Part shown: positions 25,590 through 34,217 of the stretch, piece by piece | Layout of the letters: the number at the start of each line of letters is the position of its first letter | How positions within the stretch are numbered: the first letter of the stretch is position 1 | NCBI RefSeq assembly: GCF_006159205.1 | Contig: NZ_CP040812.1 | Coordinates: forward strand, 4,154,001 to 4,218,000 | Direction of reading: 5' to 3' | DNA: 64,000 bases | Source of the DNA: Antarcticibacterium flavum | GTDB lineage: Bacteria > Bacteroidota > Bacteroidia > Flavobacteriales > Flavobacteriaceae | Position numbers and translations under genes: made by a program | The notes under the pieces: generated by a model | Database searches by the model: none | What the model was told of the DNA's origin: nothing | What the model saw: only the letters and a program-made list of their open reading frames with translations

Positions 25590-26543
25590 TTATCTCAGCT
25601 TTTCATTGGTTTTAAGCGGACTGATTATTTTCACATTCTGAAAAGCTATTGCGCCTTTTACTACCCCTGCTATTGTGCTTCTTAATGCTTCAATGATCTG
25701 TATCTTAAGTTCGCTTTTGTTATAAATTAGGCTTACCTCCCTTGCCGGGACAGGATCGCTGAACATTCTAAGTTGTTTGCTTTCACTTTCCTTAATATCC
25801 AGGGTGTGAAGATAGGGTAGTAATGTCATGCCCAATCCTTCATTAGATAATTTTACAAGGGTTTCAAAGCTACCGCTCTCCAGCTGGAATTTATCATTTT
25901 CGTAATCCCTGGAAGCTTTGCAAAGATTCAATATCCCGTCTTTAAAACAATGGCCATCCTCCAGCAGGAGCATATCATCTATCTCAAGATCTTCAACCTC
26001 TATCTTGTCCTTTTTCGACAATCTATGGCCGGCAGGTACATAAGCTACGAAAGGTTCGTAATATAACACCTGTTCTTTTATTCCTTGCAGTTCAAGAGGA
26101 GTGGCTGCTATGGCAGCATCGAGATGCCCATCCTTAAGCCGCTCAACAATTGCCTCTGTATTAAGCTCCTCGATCTTTAATTTTACCCTTGGGTATTTCT
26201 TTATAAAGTTGTTAAGGAACATGGGCAAAAGGGTGGGCATTATCGTGGGAATGACTCCCAGGCGAAATACACCACCTATAAATCCTTTTTGTTGGTCTAC
26301 TATATCCTGGATCCTGTCACTTTCATTTACAATATTCCTGGCCTGGGTGACAATTTTTCTTCCGGTCTCAGTAAGCTGGATTGGTTTTTTGCTCCTGTCA
26401 AAGATCTGTACATCAAGTTCCTCTTCGAGTTTTTGAATTTGCATGCTCAATGTGGGTTGGGTTACAAATACCTTTTGAGCTGCTTTTGTAAAGTTTTGGT
26501 GTTCTGCAACAGCAAGAACATATTGTAGCTGGGTGATCGTCAT
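25590..26543 (-). CDS. oxyR: OxyR-like hydrogen peroxide-inducible genes activator
   Basis: 317 residues, LysR family. N-terminal helix-turn-helix (1-60; NFTKAAQKVFVTQPTLSMQIQKLE) and a periplasmic-binding-like regulatory domain. The redox pair is present at the same numbers as in E. coli OxyR: Cys199 and Cys208 in DGHCFKDGILNLCK. It therefore should sense H2O2 by disulfide formation and activate peroxide-defence genes. It stands alone, and no catalase or ahpC gene adjoins it in this window. A TACATTTG -7 element lies upstream. Confidence 0.92.
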   Translation of the reverse strand: MTITQLQYVLAVAEHQNFTKAAQKVFVTQPTLSMQIQKLEEELDVQIFDRSKKPIQLTETGRKIVTQARNIVNESDRIQDIVDQQKGFIGGVFRLGVIPTIMPTLLPMFLNNFIKKYPRVKLKIEELNTEAIVERLKDGHLDAAIAATPLELQGIKEQVLYYEPFVAYVPAGHRLSKKDKIEVEDLEIDDMLLLEDGHCFKDGILNLCKASRDYENDKFQLESGSFETLVKLSNEGLGMTLLPYLHTLDIKESESKQLRMFSDPVPAREVSLIYNKSELKIQIIEALRSTIAGVVKGAIAFQNVKIISPLKTNEKLR

Positions 26544-26566
26544 AAAGCCTTGAAATATTACAGCTG

Positions 26567-26574
26567 CAAATGTA
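26567..26574 (-). promoter_or_regulatory. Putative -7 promoter element of oxyR
   Basis: TACATTTG on the minus strand fits TAnnTTTG, about 24 bases upstream of the oxyR ATG. No clear -33 TTTG is found at the normal distance, so activator-dependence or a weak promoter is possible. Confidence 0.4.
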
Positions 26575-26623
26575 TTGATTTTTTCTATTCGAAAAATTCC
26601 TTACTGCTACTTTTACCTATAGT

Positions 26624-27052
26624 TTAACGACTAAGATTAATCGTCATTTCCATTGTAGTGTCATCAACCTCAAATTTGGCATCTTCCCATCGTGGTGGTC
26701 CAAAAGGGTTGAAGATATTATTTGAAATCCCATAATCTTCCTGCGGCATTCCGGAAGCTTCAAAATCCATACGTCCATTGGAATTCCTGTCGTGTAAAAC
26801 TGAAAGGCCATAAGTTCCCGCAGGGACGTTTTCAAATACAAGAGTTACCTTTCCATTCTCTATCTTCCCGCTTTTGGCTCCAAATTCAGCTTCTGTCCTC
26901 ATAAATGTTTCCTTGCTGTAAAGACCGGCCAGCACCTCTCCTTCATTGCTTTTAATATTTTCCACTACCACCGTTAGAGTAGCTGTTTTTCCTTCCTGGG
27001 AGAATGCTGAATTAAAAGCAAACATAAGCATTAAAAAAATGATCGTTTTCAT
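26624..27052 (-). CDS. DUF2141-domain secreted protein
   Basis: 142 residues. A signal peptide ending AFNSAFSQ (about 18) precedes a compact all-beta domain. The pattern TVVVENIKSNEGEVLAGLY, FENVPAGTYGLSVLHDRNS and GRMDFEASGMPQEDYGISN is characteristic of DUF2141, a small periplasmic family with no assigned function. It ends 80 bp upstream of the oxyR start and may share regulation with it. Its own promoter may use TATCTTTG at 27082-27089 (minus). Confidence 0.85.
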   Translation of the reverse strand: MKTIIFLMLMFAFNSAFSQEGKTATLTVVVENIKSNEGEVLAGLYSKETFMRTEAEFGAKSGKIENGKVTLVFENVPAGTYGLSVLHDRNSNGRMDFEASGMPQEDYGISNNIFNPFGPPRWEDAKFEVDDTTMEMTINLSR

Positions 27053-27081
27053 AATTTATAGTTTAAGGTTATTAATACGAT

Positions 27082-27089
27082 CAAAGATA
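27082..27089 (-). promoter_or_regulatory. Putative -7 promoter element of the DUF2141 gene
   Basis: TATCTTTG on the minus strand fits TAnnTTTG, 30 bases upstream of the ATG at 27052. No good -33 element. Confidence 0.35.
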
Positions 27090-27151
27090 TAGGGCAGGGC
27101 AGGCCCCTAAAAAGTAAAGGTTCCCAACTGTAGAAAAAAGGGGATGAAGTG

Positions 27152-28483
27152 TTAGAGGATCCCGCGAGCCTTGATCTCCAGGTATTTATTAATGGTGTTC
27201 ACGGTTAAATCCTCGGGCCTGGTAAGTAAGGTTTGGATCCCGTGTTGCTGGAGTTTCCTGGCCATAAGCCTCTTCTCATATGCAAAATCCTCAGCAATGG
27301 TTTGGTGAGCGATTCCCGGAATGTTTGTCATTTGGGTTTTTACCACCTTTTCCAGTTCCACGTTTTCAAAGAAGATTACTACGAGTACGTGATGTTTTGC
27401 CAATGCCTGCAGGTAACCCAGGTTTCTTCCCAGGGCATTCATATGTTCAAAATTGGTATAGAGGAGCAGCAGGCTGCGCTGGCGTACTTTTCTCTTAAGG
27501 AGCGTGTATAACATCCCAAAGTCTGAATCCAGAAAATCTGTATTAATGTTATAAAGGTTCTCAAGGATCTGGTTGAGGTAGGTACGTTTGGCATTGGCCG
27601 GCAGGATACTACCGGGTTTATTGGAGAAGGAGATCACCCCTGTTTTATCCTTTTTTTGCAAAGCTACATTGGAAAAAGCCAAGGTACTGTTAATAGCATA
27701 ATCCAAAAGGCTAAGCCCGTTAAAGGGCATTTTCATCACACGCCCGGTATCAATTATGGAATATACCGGTTGGGCCTTTTCATCCTGATATTGATTAACC
27801 ATTAACCCGGGTTGTTTTGCAGTAGCTTTCCAGTTGATACTTCTCACATCATCGCCCGCAACATATTCCTTTATTTGTTCAAATTCCTGGGTATGGCCAA
27901 TTCTTCTTATCTTTTTAAGGCCTGCCTGTCTTAACCTGTTATCTATTGCAAGGAAATCATACTGCCTCATTTGTATGAATGAAGGGTAAACTTTTACAGT
28001 TGCCTCCTCATCAAACACCATCCTTTTCTTGAGCATTTTAAAAGCAGAGGACACATAGATGTTCAATTTTCCAAAGGTATATTCACCCCGCTCCACCGGT
28101 CTTAAACCATAATCAAAGCCCGAAGTTTGCCCTGCACCCAGGATAAGGTTTTGCTGAAAATCCCGCTTCTGGAATTGTACCGGGATCTCATCTATTATTT
28201 CCAGAAAAACCCTGAACTTATAAGTGTTGGTCACATGTACGTAAACCTGATTGTTATCTGAATTTGATAACTTCTCTGGAACCCGCCTTTGAGCCGTGAT
28301 CCCTATCTTATTATATAAAGCTATAAAATCAATAAGTAATAAAATGAAAAGCAGGACAGCTATGAGCCAGGCAGGAGTATATAGGATAGGAAACCAATAG
28401 GAGAACAGGAATAATACGGCAAGGCTAAAAACCGCCGTAAACACCCGTTGGTGAAAATATATGGACTTAAAGGTTTTAAGCAC
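27152..28483 (-). CDS. DUF58-domain protein of the MoxR locus
   Basis: 443 residues from a GTG start directly after the MoxR stop (0-base gap). Two N-terminal transmembrane helices (about 15-55) precede a cytoplasmic or extracytoplasmic region; the DUF58 core is at about 190-260 (EFEQIKEYVAGDDVRSINWKATA), a von Willebrand factor A-like fold (YSIIDTGRVM). In MoxR loci DUF58 proteins are thought to act with the AAA ATPase in protein or complex assembly. It is the last gene of the operon that begins at 33241. Confidence 0.9.
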   Translation of the reverse strand: MLKTFKSIYFHQRVFTAVFSLAVLFLFSYWFPILYTPAWLIAVLLFILLLIDFIALYNKIGITAQRRVPEKLSNSDNNQVYVHVTNTYKFRVFLEIIDEIPVQFQKRDFQQNLILGAGQTSGFDYGLRPVERGEYTFGKLNIYVSSAFKMLKKRMVFDEEATVKVYPSFIQMRQYDFLAIDNRLRQAGLKKIRRIGHTQEFEQIKEYVAGDDVRSINWKATAKQPGLMVNQYQDEKAQPVYSIIDTGRVMKMPFNGLSLLDYAINSTLAFSNVALQKKDKTGVISFSNKPGSILPANAKRTYLNQILENLYNINTDFLDSDFGMLYTLLKRKVRQRSLLLLYTNFEHMNALGRNLGYLQALAKHHVLVVIFFENVELEKVVKTQMTNIPGIAHQTIAEDFAYEKRLMARKLQQHGIQTLLTRPEDLTVNTINKYLEIKARGIL

Positions 28484-29482
28484 CTACCTTGGTATTTCTA
28501 TTGTATTTGCGATAATATCAATTACATTTTCCTGGGTAATGCCTTCCATTTCCCTTTCAGGTGAGAGGATAACCCTGTGAGCCAGGACAGGAGCCAGTAT
28601 CTTTTTGATATCCTCAGGAATTACAAAATCCCTCCCTTCAATAGCAGCCATAGCCTTACCGGCATTCATTACTGCAATGGTGGCACGTGGCGACGCCCCC
28701 AAATAGAGGTGAGGATGATTACGTGTTTTAATGACCAGTTGTGCAATGTAATTCAGTAATTTTTCCTCAACACGAACCTCCCTTATCTGCACCTGCAGGG
28801 CCTGCAGTTGTTCGGGGGTAAGTACAGGAGTTATATTAGCTTCAGGCAAAGCTCCTTTTCTTTCATGATGTGACTGCAGGATCCTTACTTCCTCTTCGGC
28901 AGTAGGGTAATCTACTTTTATTTTAAACAAAAAGCGGTCTAGTTGAGCTTCGGGCAAGGCATACGTACCTTCCTGCTCAATAGGGTTTTGAGTTGCCACT
29001 ACCATAAAAGGTGGTTTCATTTCATACTTCTTTCCATCTATGGTAATTTGTCGTTCCTCCATCACCTCGAACAGAGCCGCCTGTGTTTTGGCAGGCGCCC
29101 GGTTAATTTCGTCTATAAGGACAATATTTGAGAATATAGGTCCCGGTTTGAAATCAAAACCAGAGGTTTTTGAGTTGAGGACAGATGTTCCCAGGACATC
29201 GCTGGGCATAAGATCTGGAGTAAATTGTATCCTGCTAAATTCTGTTTCCAGGGTACGGGCAAATAATTTTGCAGTTACGGTCTTGGCTACCCCCGGTACC
29301 CCCTCAATGAGTACGTGGCCATTGGCCAGCAATCCCGCTATTAGCAATTCAATGAACCTATCCTGCCCAATTATGACCTGGCCCAACTGGCCTTTAAGAT
29401 CCTGTACTGCCTTCTGTAATTCTTCAAGGGGAATACGGTTATGAAAATGTATTTCTTCGTTTGGAGTGACTTCGTTATTCAT
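28484..29482 (-). CDS. MoxR-family AAA+ ATPase
   Basis: 332 residues. Walker A GVPGVAKT (61-68), Walker B IVLIDEINRAP, sensor 1 VVATQNPIEQEGTY and sensor 2 GASPRATIA, all intact. MoxR ATPases are chaperone-like and help to assemble or activate metal or protein complexes, often with a VWA/DUF58 partner, encoded here next door. Spacing to the DUF4350 gene is 6 bases, and to the DUF58 gene 0 bases. Confidence 0.95.
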   Translation of the reverse strand: MNNEVTPNEEIHFHNRIPLEELQKAVQDLKGQLGQVIIGQDRFIELLIAGLLANGHVLIEGVPGVAKTVTAKLFARTLETEFSRIQFTPDLMPSDVLGTSVLNSKTSGFDFKPGPIFSNIVLIDEINRAPAKTQAALFEVMEERQITIDGKKYEMKPPFMVVATQNPIEQEGTYALPEAQLDRFLFKIKVDYPTAEEEVRILQSHHERKGALPEANITPVLTPEQLQALQVQIREVRVEEKLLNYIAQLVIKTRNHPHLYLGASPRATIAVMNAGKAMAAIEGRDFVIPEDIKKILAPVLAHRVILSPEREMEGITQENVIDIIANTIEIPR

Positions 29483-29488
29483 GTAGTA

Positions 29489-30678
29489 CTATTGTTTATA
29501 GGAATCTATTTTTTCATTAAGTTCCCTTAATTCTTCTTTACTAATTTCCGGTTTTCGGGATATATCTGTAAATAATGCCCTTAGATCATTAATATCTTCA
29601 ATGCTGTGGCCGCTTTTTTGGGATAGTTCCCTAAGAGTTTTCTCCTCCTGCCAGGCTGAAAAGATCCTGTACCTGGTTCGAATATAATCATAAAAATGAT
29701 CAATTTTTTTAAGCGCCAGGGCTTTGTATTGTTTCTGTTCCAGGTAAAGGTCTGCAATTGTCCTGGAGTATTCGTAGGTTTGATTTTTAAGCGGTTCAAC
29801 CACCGGTACCGGCCGTTGTTTCCTCTTGCCTTCGAATATGATAAAGAGAACAGCACCTATAAGGATAAAATAGTAAGCCCATTTTAGCGCCCTGTTATTA
29901 AGAAGTATATAAAGGGGGGAAGTGTGAAATTTTTTTCCGGTTTTATAGTATCTATCCCAGTATACAGGCCCTTTGTTATCAAGATATGCCAGTACTCCCT
30001 CAGCATATTTATAGTTATCCTCCTTCAGCAAAAAATAATTGCTGAAAGCTTCGGGAAAGGAATGAATATAAATATTTCCCTTACCCCATTCTGAATGTAA
30101 AAATAGCGGATAAGCTTCCTCTTGTGACCTATATTCTTTAAGACTTCCTACTCCAAGGATCGTATGCTTTAAGGTATCAATCCTGCTGAAATATTCCAGG
30201 TTCACGTCGTGGTCAAAGTGCCAGGCATTTGATTGCTGAAGCTTTTTATTAACCAGGCTCACATAGGGACGGGAGGTAAAATTTCCGCCGGGGATTAGTG
30301 TAGATGTTTCCAGTTGCAGGGTGTCACGAAGTGATTCACTAAAATATGATGCAGCGAGAAAAACTGTATTCCCTTCTTCTACCCAGTTAAGGATTTTCTT
30401 AACCTCTGCTTTGTCAAAATCAAGGTAGTTGTTTAAAAAGAAATAAGTACCACCAGGTTCTGAATTCAGAAATTCAAATGGCGGTACATCTACCTTCTCC
30501 AAATTTACACCGGTATCCCCCAGGATTCGTAAAAAATAAAACTTCCCAATGCTATCCTGTCTGTTTCAAGATAACTGGGATTCCAGTTGACAGGATCAGG
30601 TTCAGATGCCTCCAAGTAGGTAAGCAGTAAAACCATAAGCAGGATAAGTCCCATGGCAAATTTACCTCCTCTAGTCAT
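29489..30678 (-). pseudogene. DUF4350-domain protein, one frameshift near the N-terminus
   Basis: The main frame reads 337 residues from 30502. Upstream, from ATG 30678, a second frame encodes the missing start: a membrane helix (MGLILLMVLLLTYLEA), then WNPSYLETDRIALGS. The two join as IALGSFYFLRILGDTGVNLE if one base is added near 30535-30545 (GGAAGTTTT run); total about 396 residues, the family norm. The C-terminal half has another helix (about 235-255 of the main frame) and a cytoplasmic tail. In the MoxR locus it follows the DUF4129 gene, overlapping its stop by 8 bases. Role unknown. The deletion may be an assembly error. Confidence 0.8.
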
Positions 30679-31429
30679 GGGTGTAGGATTTTAGTGTGGC
30701 ATTAATCTTATTGAAATTCTCCTGAACCCTGTTAAAATCTCCTGCCGACACCTCAAAATTTCCGTACCAGATGAAATTGTAAAGTCTGATGATCCTTCTC
30801 ACCGAATTTTGCAATTCATTTTCTTTTATTTCAGCAAGATAATCGGCATTGGTCTTTTGGTATTCATAATTTATGATTCCGTTACTGTCCAGTTGTTTAA
30901 GAAGCCTGAGGTAATAATACCTAACTGCTAGCCGATAATCCCCCCGTGCTATTGCCTCTTCAATAAGGCCAGAAATATCTGCCTTCTGGATTATTTCTTC
31001 CTCTTCATTAAAGATCACCCCGGGTTGCTCCATCTCTCCAAGGAAAGAGGCGCCGGGATTGAGCCTTATAAATAACCACACAATAAATCCCAAAATTGCA
31101 ATGATAATAAGGTAGGGGAGCAGTTTTAAAAGAAAAGTGAGAATAGAGTTTGCCTGGTATTCTCCAAACAGCCAGTTTAGGAACTGTTGATACTTCATAT
31201 CCAGCCATTTTTTGAAACGGGTCCACCATGAATCCTTTTCGATCTCATTTAAATAATCAAATGCTTTGAGCTGGCGGTAATCCTCGAGCTTAGCTGAATC
31301 AAAAACCACGGGTTCCACCTCCCTTATCGTATCATACTGCACTACCGGCCTTGGGGCAATACTATCCTTTTGAGCAGGAAAGGCATTACTGCAGTAGAAA
31401 ATGCTAATAAGGAGGAGGAATAACTTCAT
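30671..31429 (-). CDS. DUF4129-domain protein of the MoxR locus
   Basis: 252 residues. Signal peptide (MKLFLLLISIFYCSNAFPA), a transmembrane helix at about 100-125 (LPYLIIIAILGFIVWLFI), then the cytoplasmic DUF4129 domain (about 150-245; AIARGDYRLAVRYYYLRLLKQL), helical. Members occur almost only with MoxR and DUF58 genes; some resemble transglutaminase-linked domains. It starts one base over the preceding gene's stop (31429) and overlaps the start of the DUF4350 gene by 8 bases, so the operon is tightly coupled. Confidence 0.88.
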   Translation of the reverse strand: MKLFLLLISIFYCSNAFPAQKDSIAPRPVVQYDTIREVEPVVFDSAKLEDYRQLKAFDYLNEIEKDSWWTRFKKWLDMKYQQFLNWLFGEYQANSILTFLLKLLPYLIIIAILGFIVWLFIRLNPGASFLGEMEQPGVIFNEEEEIIQKADISGLIEEAIARGDYRLAVRYYYLRLLKQLDSNGIINYEYQKTNADYLAEIKENELQNSVRRIIRLYNFIWYGNFEVSAGDFNRVQENFNKINATLKSYTHD

Positions 31430-32286
31430 TAATGATTTCCCAGGTTATCTATAGTTTCAAAGGTGCCAGTAAGGTTTTTATGCTCATTGAGGTTAAAGTA
31501 AATAAACGTAATAGCAATGATCGTAATGGTAGAGAGCAGGTATTGGATAAGGGAAGAGATCACGTTAAGCACCATAAATGGCCAATCCATAAACGCTTCA
31601 GGATTGGCTGCAGATCCTTCCTGAACCATTGTAAACGCTTTTATGAACATATAAATCAACATAGGCATCTGGAAGACAAGGCCTATGATATAAACCAGCA
31701 ACCAGACGACCAGGAGTGTGATAAAGGTCATCCACCAGTGATCTTTAATAAGCTCAAAACAATAGCCTATAGATTCTGTTACACTATATCTTTTAAAAAC
31801 CAGCACGGCAGATGCAAAACTTAGCGGGACGATCAAATAGATCCCGGGAATAATAAACACAATTAGGCCGGCAATTATGAGGATAGCAGATATTATAGAA
31901 AGCAATATAAGTTTGAAGAAATCCTGCTGCACCCCTTGCTTTACATCCTTGGGTTTGACCTCTCCATTATGCAGGGTATAGGATTTTATATAATGAAGGA
32001 TTGTACCGTAGAGCGCGGCATAAAAAAGTAATAATGCGGCTGCAAGAATAAGAAAGGCAAAGAGAAAATTGGTAAACCCACTGCTTATTGCCTGGAAAGG
32101 ACTACCCGCTACTGCATAGGTGTAATAGGAGATTGCAGCCAAAAGAATAAGAAAATATGGCCCCGTAATACTGGTCATCAATTTAAGCAAAGGCTTGTAA
32201 TTTTCCCTTATAAATTTAAATGTGACAGTTAAAATGTCACCTAATTCCCTTTGTTTTTTAAACTGGATATTACTATTTGTTTGCAT
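31429..32286 (-). CDS. Integral membrane protein of the MoxR locus
   Basis: 285 residues with six or more hydrophobic helices (about 40-65, 75-110, 135-175, 190-225, 240-265). Sequence features such as GDILTVTFKFIRENYKPLL and FIIPGIYLIVPLSFASAVLVF resemble the membrane domain of glycerophosphodiester phosphodiesterase-like proteins, but no catalytic domain is present. It lies between the SpoIIM-like gene (14-base overlap) and the DUF4129 gene (1-base overlap), the standard position of this protein in Bacteroidota. Function unknown. Confidence 0.8.
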   Translation of the reverse strand: MQTNSNIQFKKQRELGDILTVTFKFIRENYKPLLKLMTSITGPYFLILLAAISYYTYAVAGSPFQAISSGFTNFLFAFLILAAALLLFYAALYGTILHYIKSYTLHNGEVKPKDVKQGVQQDFFKLILLSIISAILIIAGLIVFIIPGIYLIVPLSFASAVLVFKRYSVTESIGYCFELIKDHWWMTFITLLVVWLLVYIIGLVFQMPMLIYMFIKAFTMVQEGSAANPEAFMDWPFMVLNVISSLIQYLLSTITIIAITFIYFNLNEHKNLTGTFETIDNLGNH

Positions 32287-33241
32287 TTAATTTTTTGTTG
32301 TTTAGATAGATAGGATAGTAGACATAGTAGAACAGGATGCTAAGCAACGAAACAGTTATTATTATAATTGCAAGGAAGTCTGGCATTCCCGTAAGCCTGG
32401 TAACAAAGCCCTCGAGAAATCCCGCGATTATAAAAAAGGGAATGGTGCTTAATACAATTTTAAGTCCTTCTTTGACCCCTTTAACAAACGAGGTAAGCCG
32501 GGGATATGTCCCCGGAAAAAGGATGCTTTTACCAACTACCAGTCCTGCGCATCCCGCAATAATTATTACAGATATCTCAATGGTGCCATGGATCCAGATC
32601 GTTCTGGCAGATTCCCAAAGCATTCCCTGCTCGTGAAAAAAATACTGAAAGGACCCCAGCATAATGGCATTTTGCATGAGGATGTAAACGGTTCCCAGGC
32701 CGGCAAGGATGCCAAAAGTATAAGCCATAAGGGCCACCCGTATATTATTTATGGTGATACCCAGGAACATATCGACCTCTCCCATTTGCTTATACACGGC
32801 CATAGGATCTTCCCTGGCTATATTCTCGAGAGTCATATTAACATAGGCATCGCCTAATATCGCTCTTACAAATGCAGCATCACTCGATGCCGAAAAAACA
32901 CCTACAGCTATAAAAATACTGAATATCAAAAAGCTCAAAAGCAGCTGTTTTTGATGCCTGTAAAACATTTTGGGAAAATCGCGGGTGTAAAAGTTCAAAA
33001 AAACGTTTCCAGGTTCTTTTCTGTTGGTATAAATCCTTTGATGTGCCTTTGCTGCCAGCCCATTAAGATAGGTAACGGTATTGCTGCCGGAATAAAAGGT
33101 TTTTGCGTAGCTAAGATCATCTGTTACCTCCAGGTAAAGATGGGAAATAGCCTGAGGATCTGGAGATTTTTTATTGTGTAGCTCCTCTTCGAATTTCAGC
33201 CATTTATTCTTATTTTGCTTCACGAAAGCAGCCTCGCGCAT
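32273..33241 (-). CDS. SpoIIM-like (stage II sporulation protein M family) membrane protein
   Basis: 322 residues. It begins MREAAFVKQNKNKWLKFEEE, the typical start of the Bacteroidota family, then a helical cytoplasmic region to about 105 and five transmembrane helices. The name comes from a fold shared with Bacillus SpoIIM; this organism would not sporulate, so the role is different, probably in the MoxR-associated membrane complex. It is the first gene of the minus-strand operon (33241 down to 27152) and is divergent from the RDD gene with a 34-bp gap. Confidence 0.88.
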   Translation of the reverse strand: MREAAFVKQNKNKWLKFEEELHNKKSPDPQAISHLYLEVTDDLSYAKTFYSGSNTVTYLNGLAAKAHQRIYTNRKEPGNVFLNFYTRDFPKMFYRHQKQLLLSFLIFSIFIAVGVFSASSDAAFVRAILGDAYVNMTLENIAREDPMAVYKQMGEVDMFLGITINNIRVALMAYTFGILAGLGTVYILMQNAIMLGSFQYFFHEQGMLWESARTIWIHGTIEISVIIIAGCAGLVVGKSILFPGTYPRLTSFVKGVKEGLKIVLSTIPFFIIAGFLEGFVTRLTGMPDFLAIIIITVSLLSILFYYVYYPIYLNNKKLNANK

Positions 33242-33275
33242 GAGTCAGGATATTTGTCTCAAAGAAACGTATTAA

Positions 33276-33992
33276 ATGGATAATTTTCAAATAGAAACCG
33301 CTCAAAATATAGGGATTCACCAAAATGTCGCAGGGATAGGAGAAAGGATCCTTGCATTCTTAATAGATACCTTGATCCTTACGGGATTTGCCATTCTAAC
33401 CTCCCTGGCAATATCTGGCCTTGGCTTAGGGGGTGGAGAACTTTGGGTTTATTACCTTGTTGTTGGACTGCCCATTTTCCTATATTACCTGCTATGGGAA
33501 ACTTTTAATAATGGCCAAAGCCCGGGGAAAGCAGCGCTGGATCTAAGGGTTGTAAGGCTGGATGGTGCCAGGCCCAGGTTTAACCAGTTTATTGTAAGAT
33601 GGTTGTTAAGGATCGTAGATATCTCTATAAGCAGTGGTGCAGTGGCCGTGGTAACCATATTACTTAACGGCAAAGGCCAACGTTTAGGCGATCTGGCCGC
33701 CGGTACTACCGTGATCACTGAAAAAAAACAGGTCAACCTCTCACAAACCATTTTAATGGATTTACCAGAGAATTTTGAGCCAACCTACCCGCAGGTAATT
33801 GCCCTCAAGGACCGCGATATCCAGGATATCAAGAGGATCTATAATGATGCCCGGCAGTATGGAAATCACAAGGTTATTGTTACCCTGTCCCAGAAGATCG
33901 CCAGTATAATTGAGGTAGAGCCAAAAGAAAAGCCGGTAGATTTTGTAAGGATAATTTTAAGGGATTACAATTATTACACCCAGGGAAATTAA
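33276..33992 (+). CDS. RDD-family membrane protein
   Basis: 238 residues. The RDD domain (about 18-150) has ERILAFLIDTLIL, GQSPGKAALDLRVVRLDGARP and GQRLGDLAAGTTVI, with two to three membrane helices. The last 80 residues are a soluble tail (KDRDIQDIKRIYNDAR), a Bacteroidota feature. RDD proteins may act as small-solute or ion exchangers. It is divergently paired with the MoxR operon, as in many relatives. Its TAA is two bases from the interspersed element at 33994. Confidence 0.88.
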   Translation: MDNFQIETAQNIGIHQNVAGIGERILAFLIDTLILTGFAILTSLAISGLGLGGGELWVYYLVVGLPIFLYYLLWETFNNGQSPGKAALDLRVVRLDGARPRFNQFIVRWLLRIVDISISSGAVAVVTILLNGKGQRLGDLAAGTTVITEKKQVNLSQTILMDLPENFEPTYPQVIALKDRDIQDIKRIYNDARQYGNHKVIVTLSQKIASIIEVEPKEKPVDFVRIILRDYNYYTQGN

Positions 33993-33993
33993 T

Positions 33994-34212
33994 CACTGTT
34001 GTTGGTATAAGAGTCTGGACCGCTACCGCTGCTGGAATATAGAACCTGGACTAAAATCTAAGTCTTTTAAAAACATCGTTTTACACACTTTTTAAAAGCC
34101 TGAATTTTCTTAAACTGAATTAGATTCGGGACCACCCCCATGTTAAGATTGATATGACCTGTGGCTATTTATACAAGGCCTAACGTATTCAAATTTTAAT
34201 AGGACATCAATG
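33994..34212 (-). repeat. MITE-like interspersed element, copy 5 (reverse orientation)
   Basis: 219 bp filling almost all of the 225-bp gap between two convergent stop codons (33992 and 34218). Plus-strand left end CACTGTTGTTGGTATAAGAG, right end TTTTAATAGGACATCAATG. The right module GAGTCTGGACCGCTACCGCT (34010-34029) and left module (about 34120-34165) read in reverse. Ten-base flanks GGAAATTAAT and GATAATTAAT agree at 8 positions, a likely target duplication. No gene or terminator is seen in it. Confidence 0.7.
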
Positions 34213-34217
34213 GATAA

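Noticed and set aside
27105..27150. CCCC/GGGG pairing after the DUF58 gene as a terminator
   Set aside because: The loop would be about 30 bases with a weak stem; not convincing.
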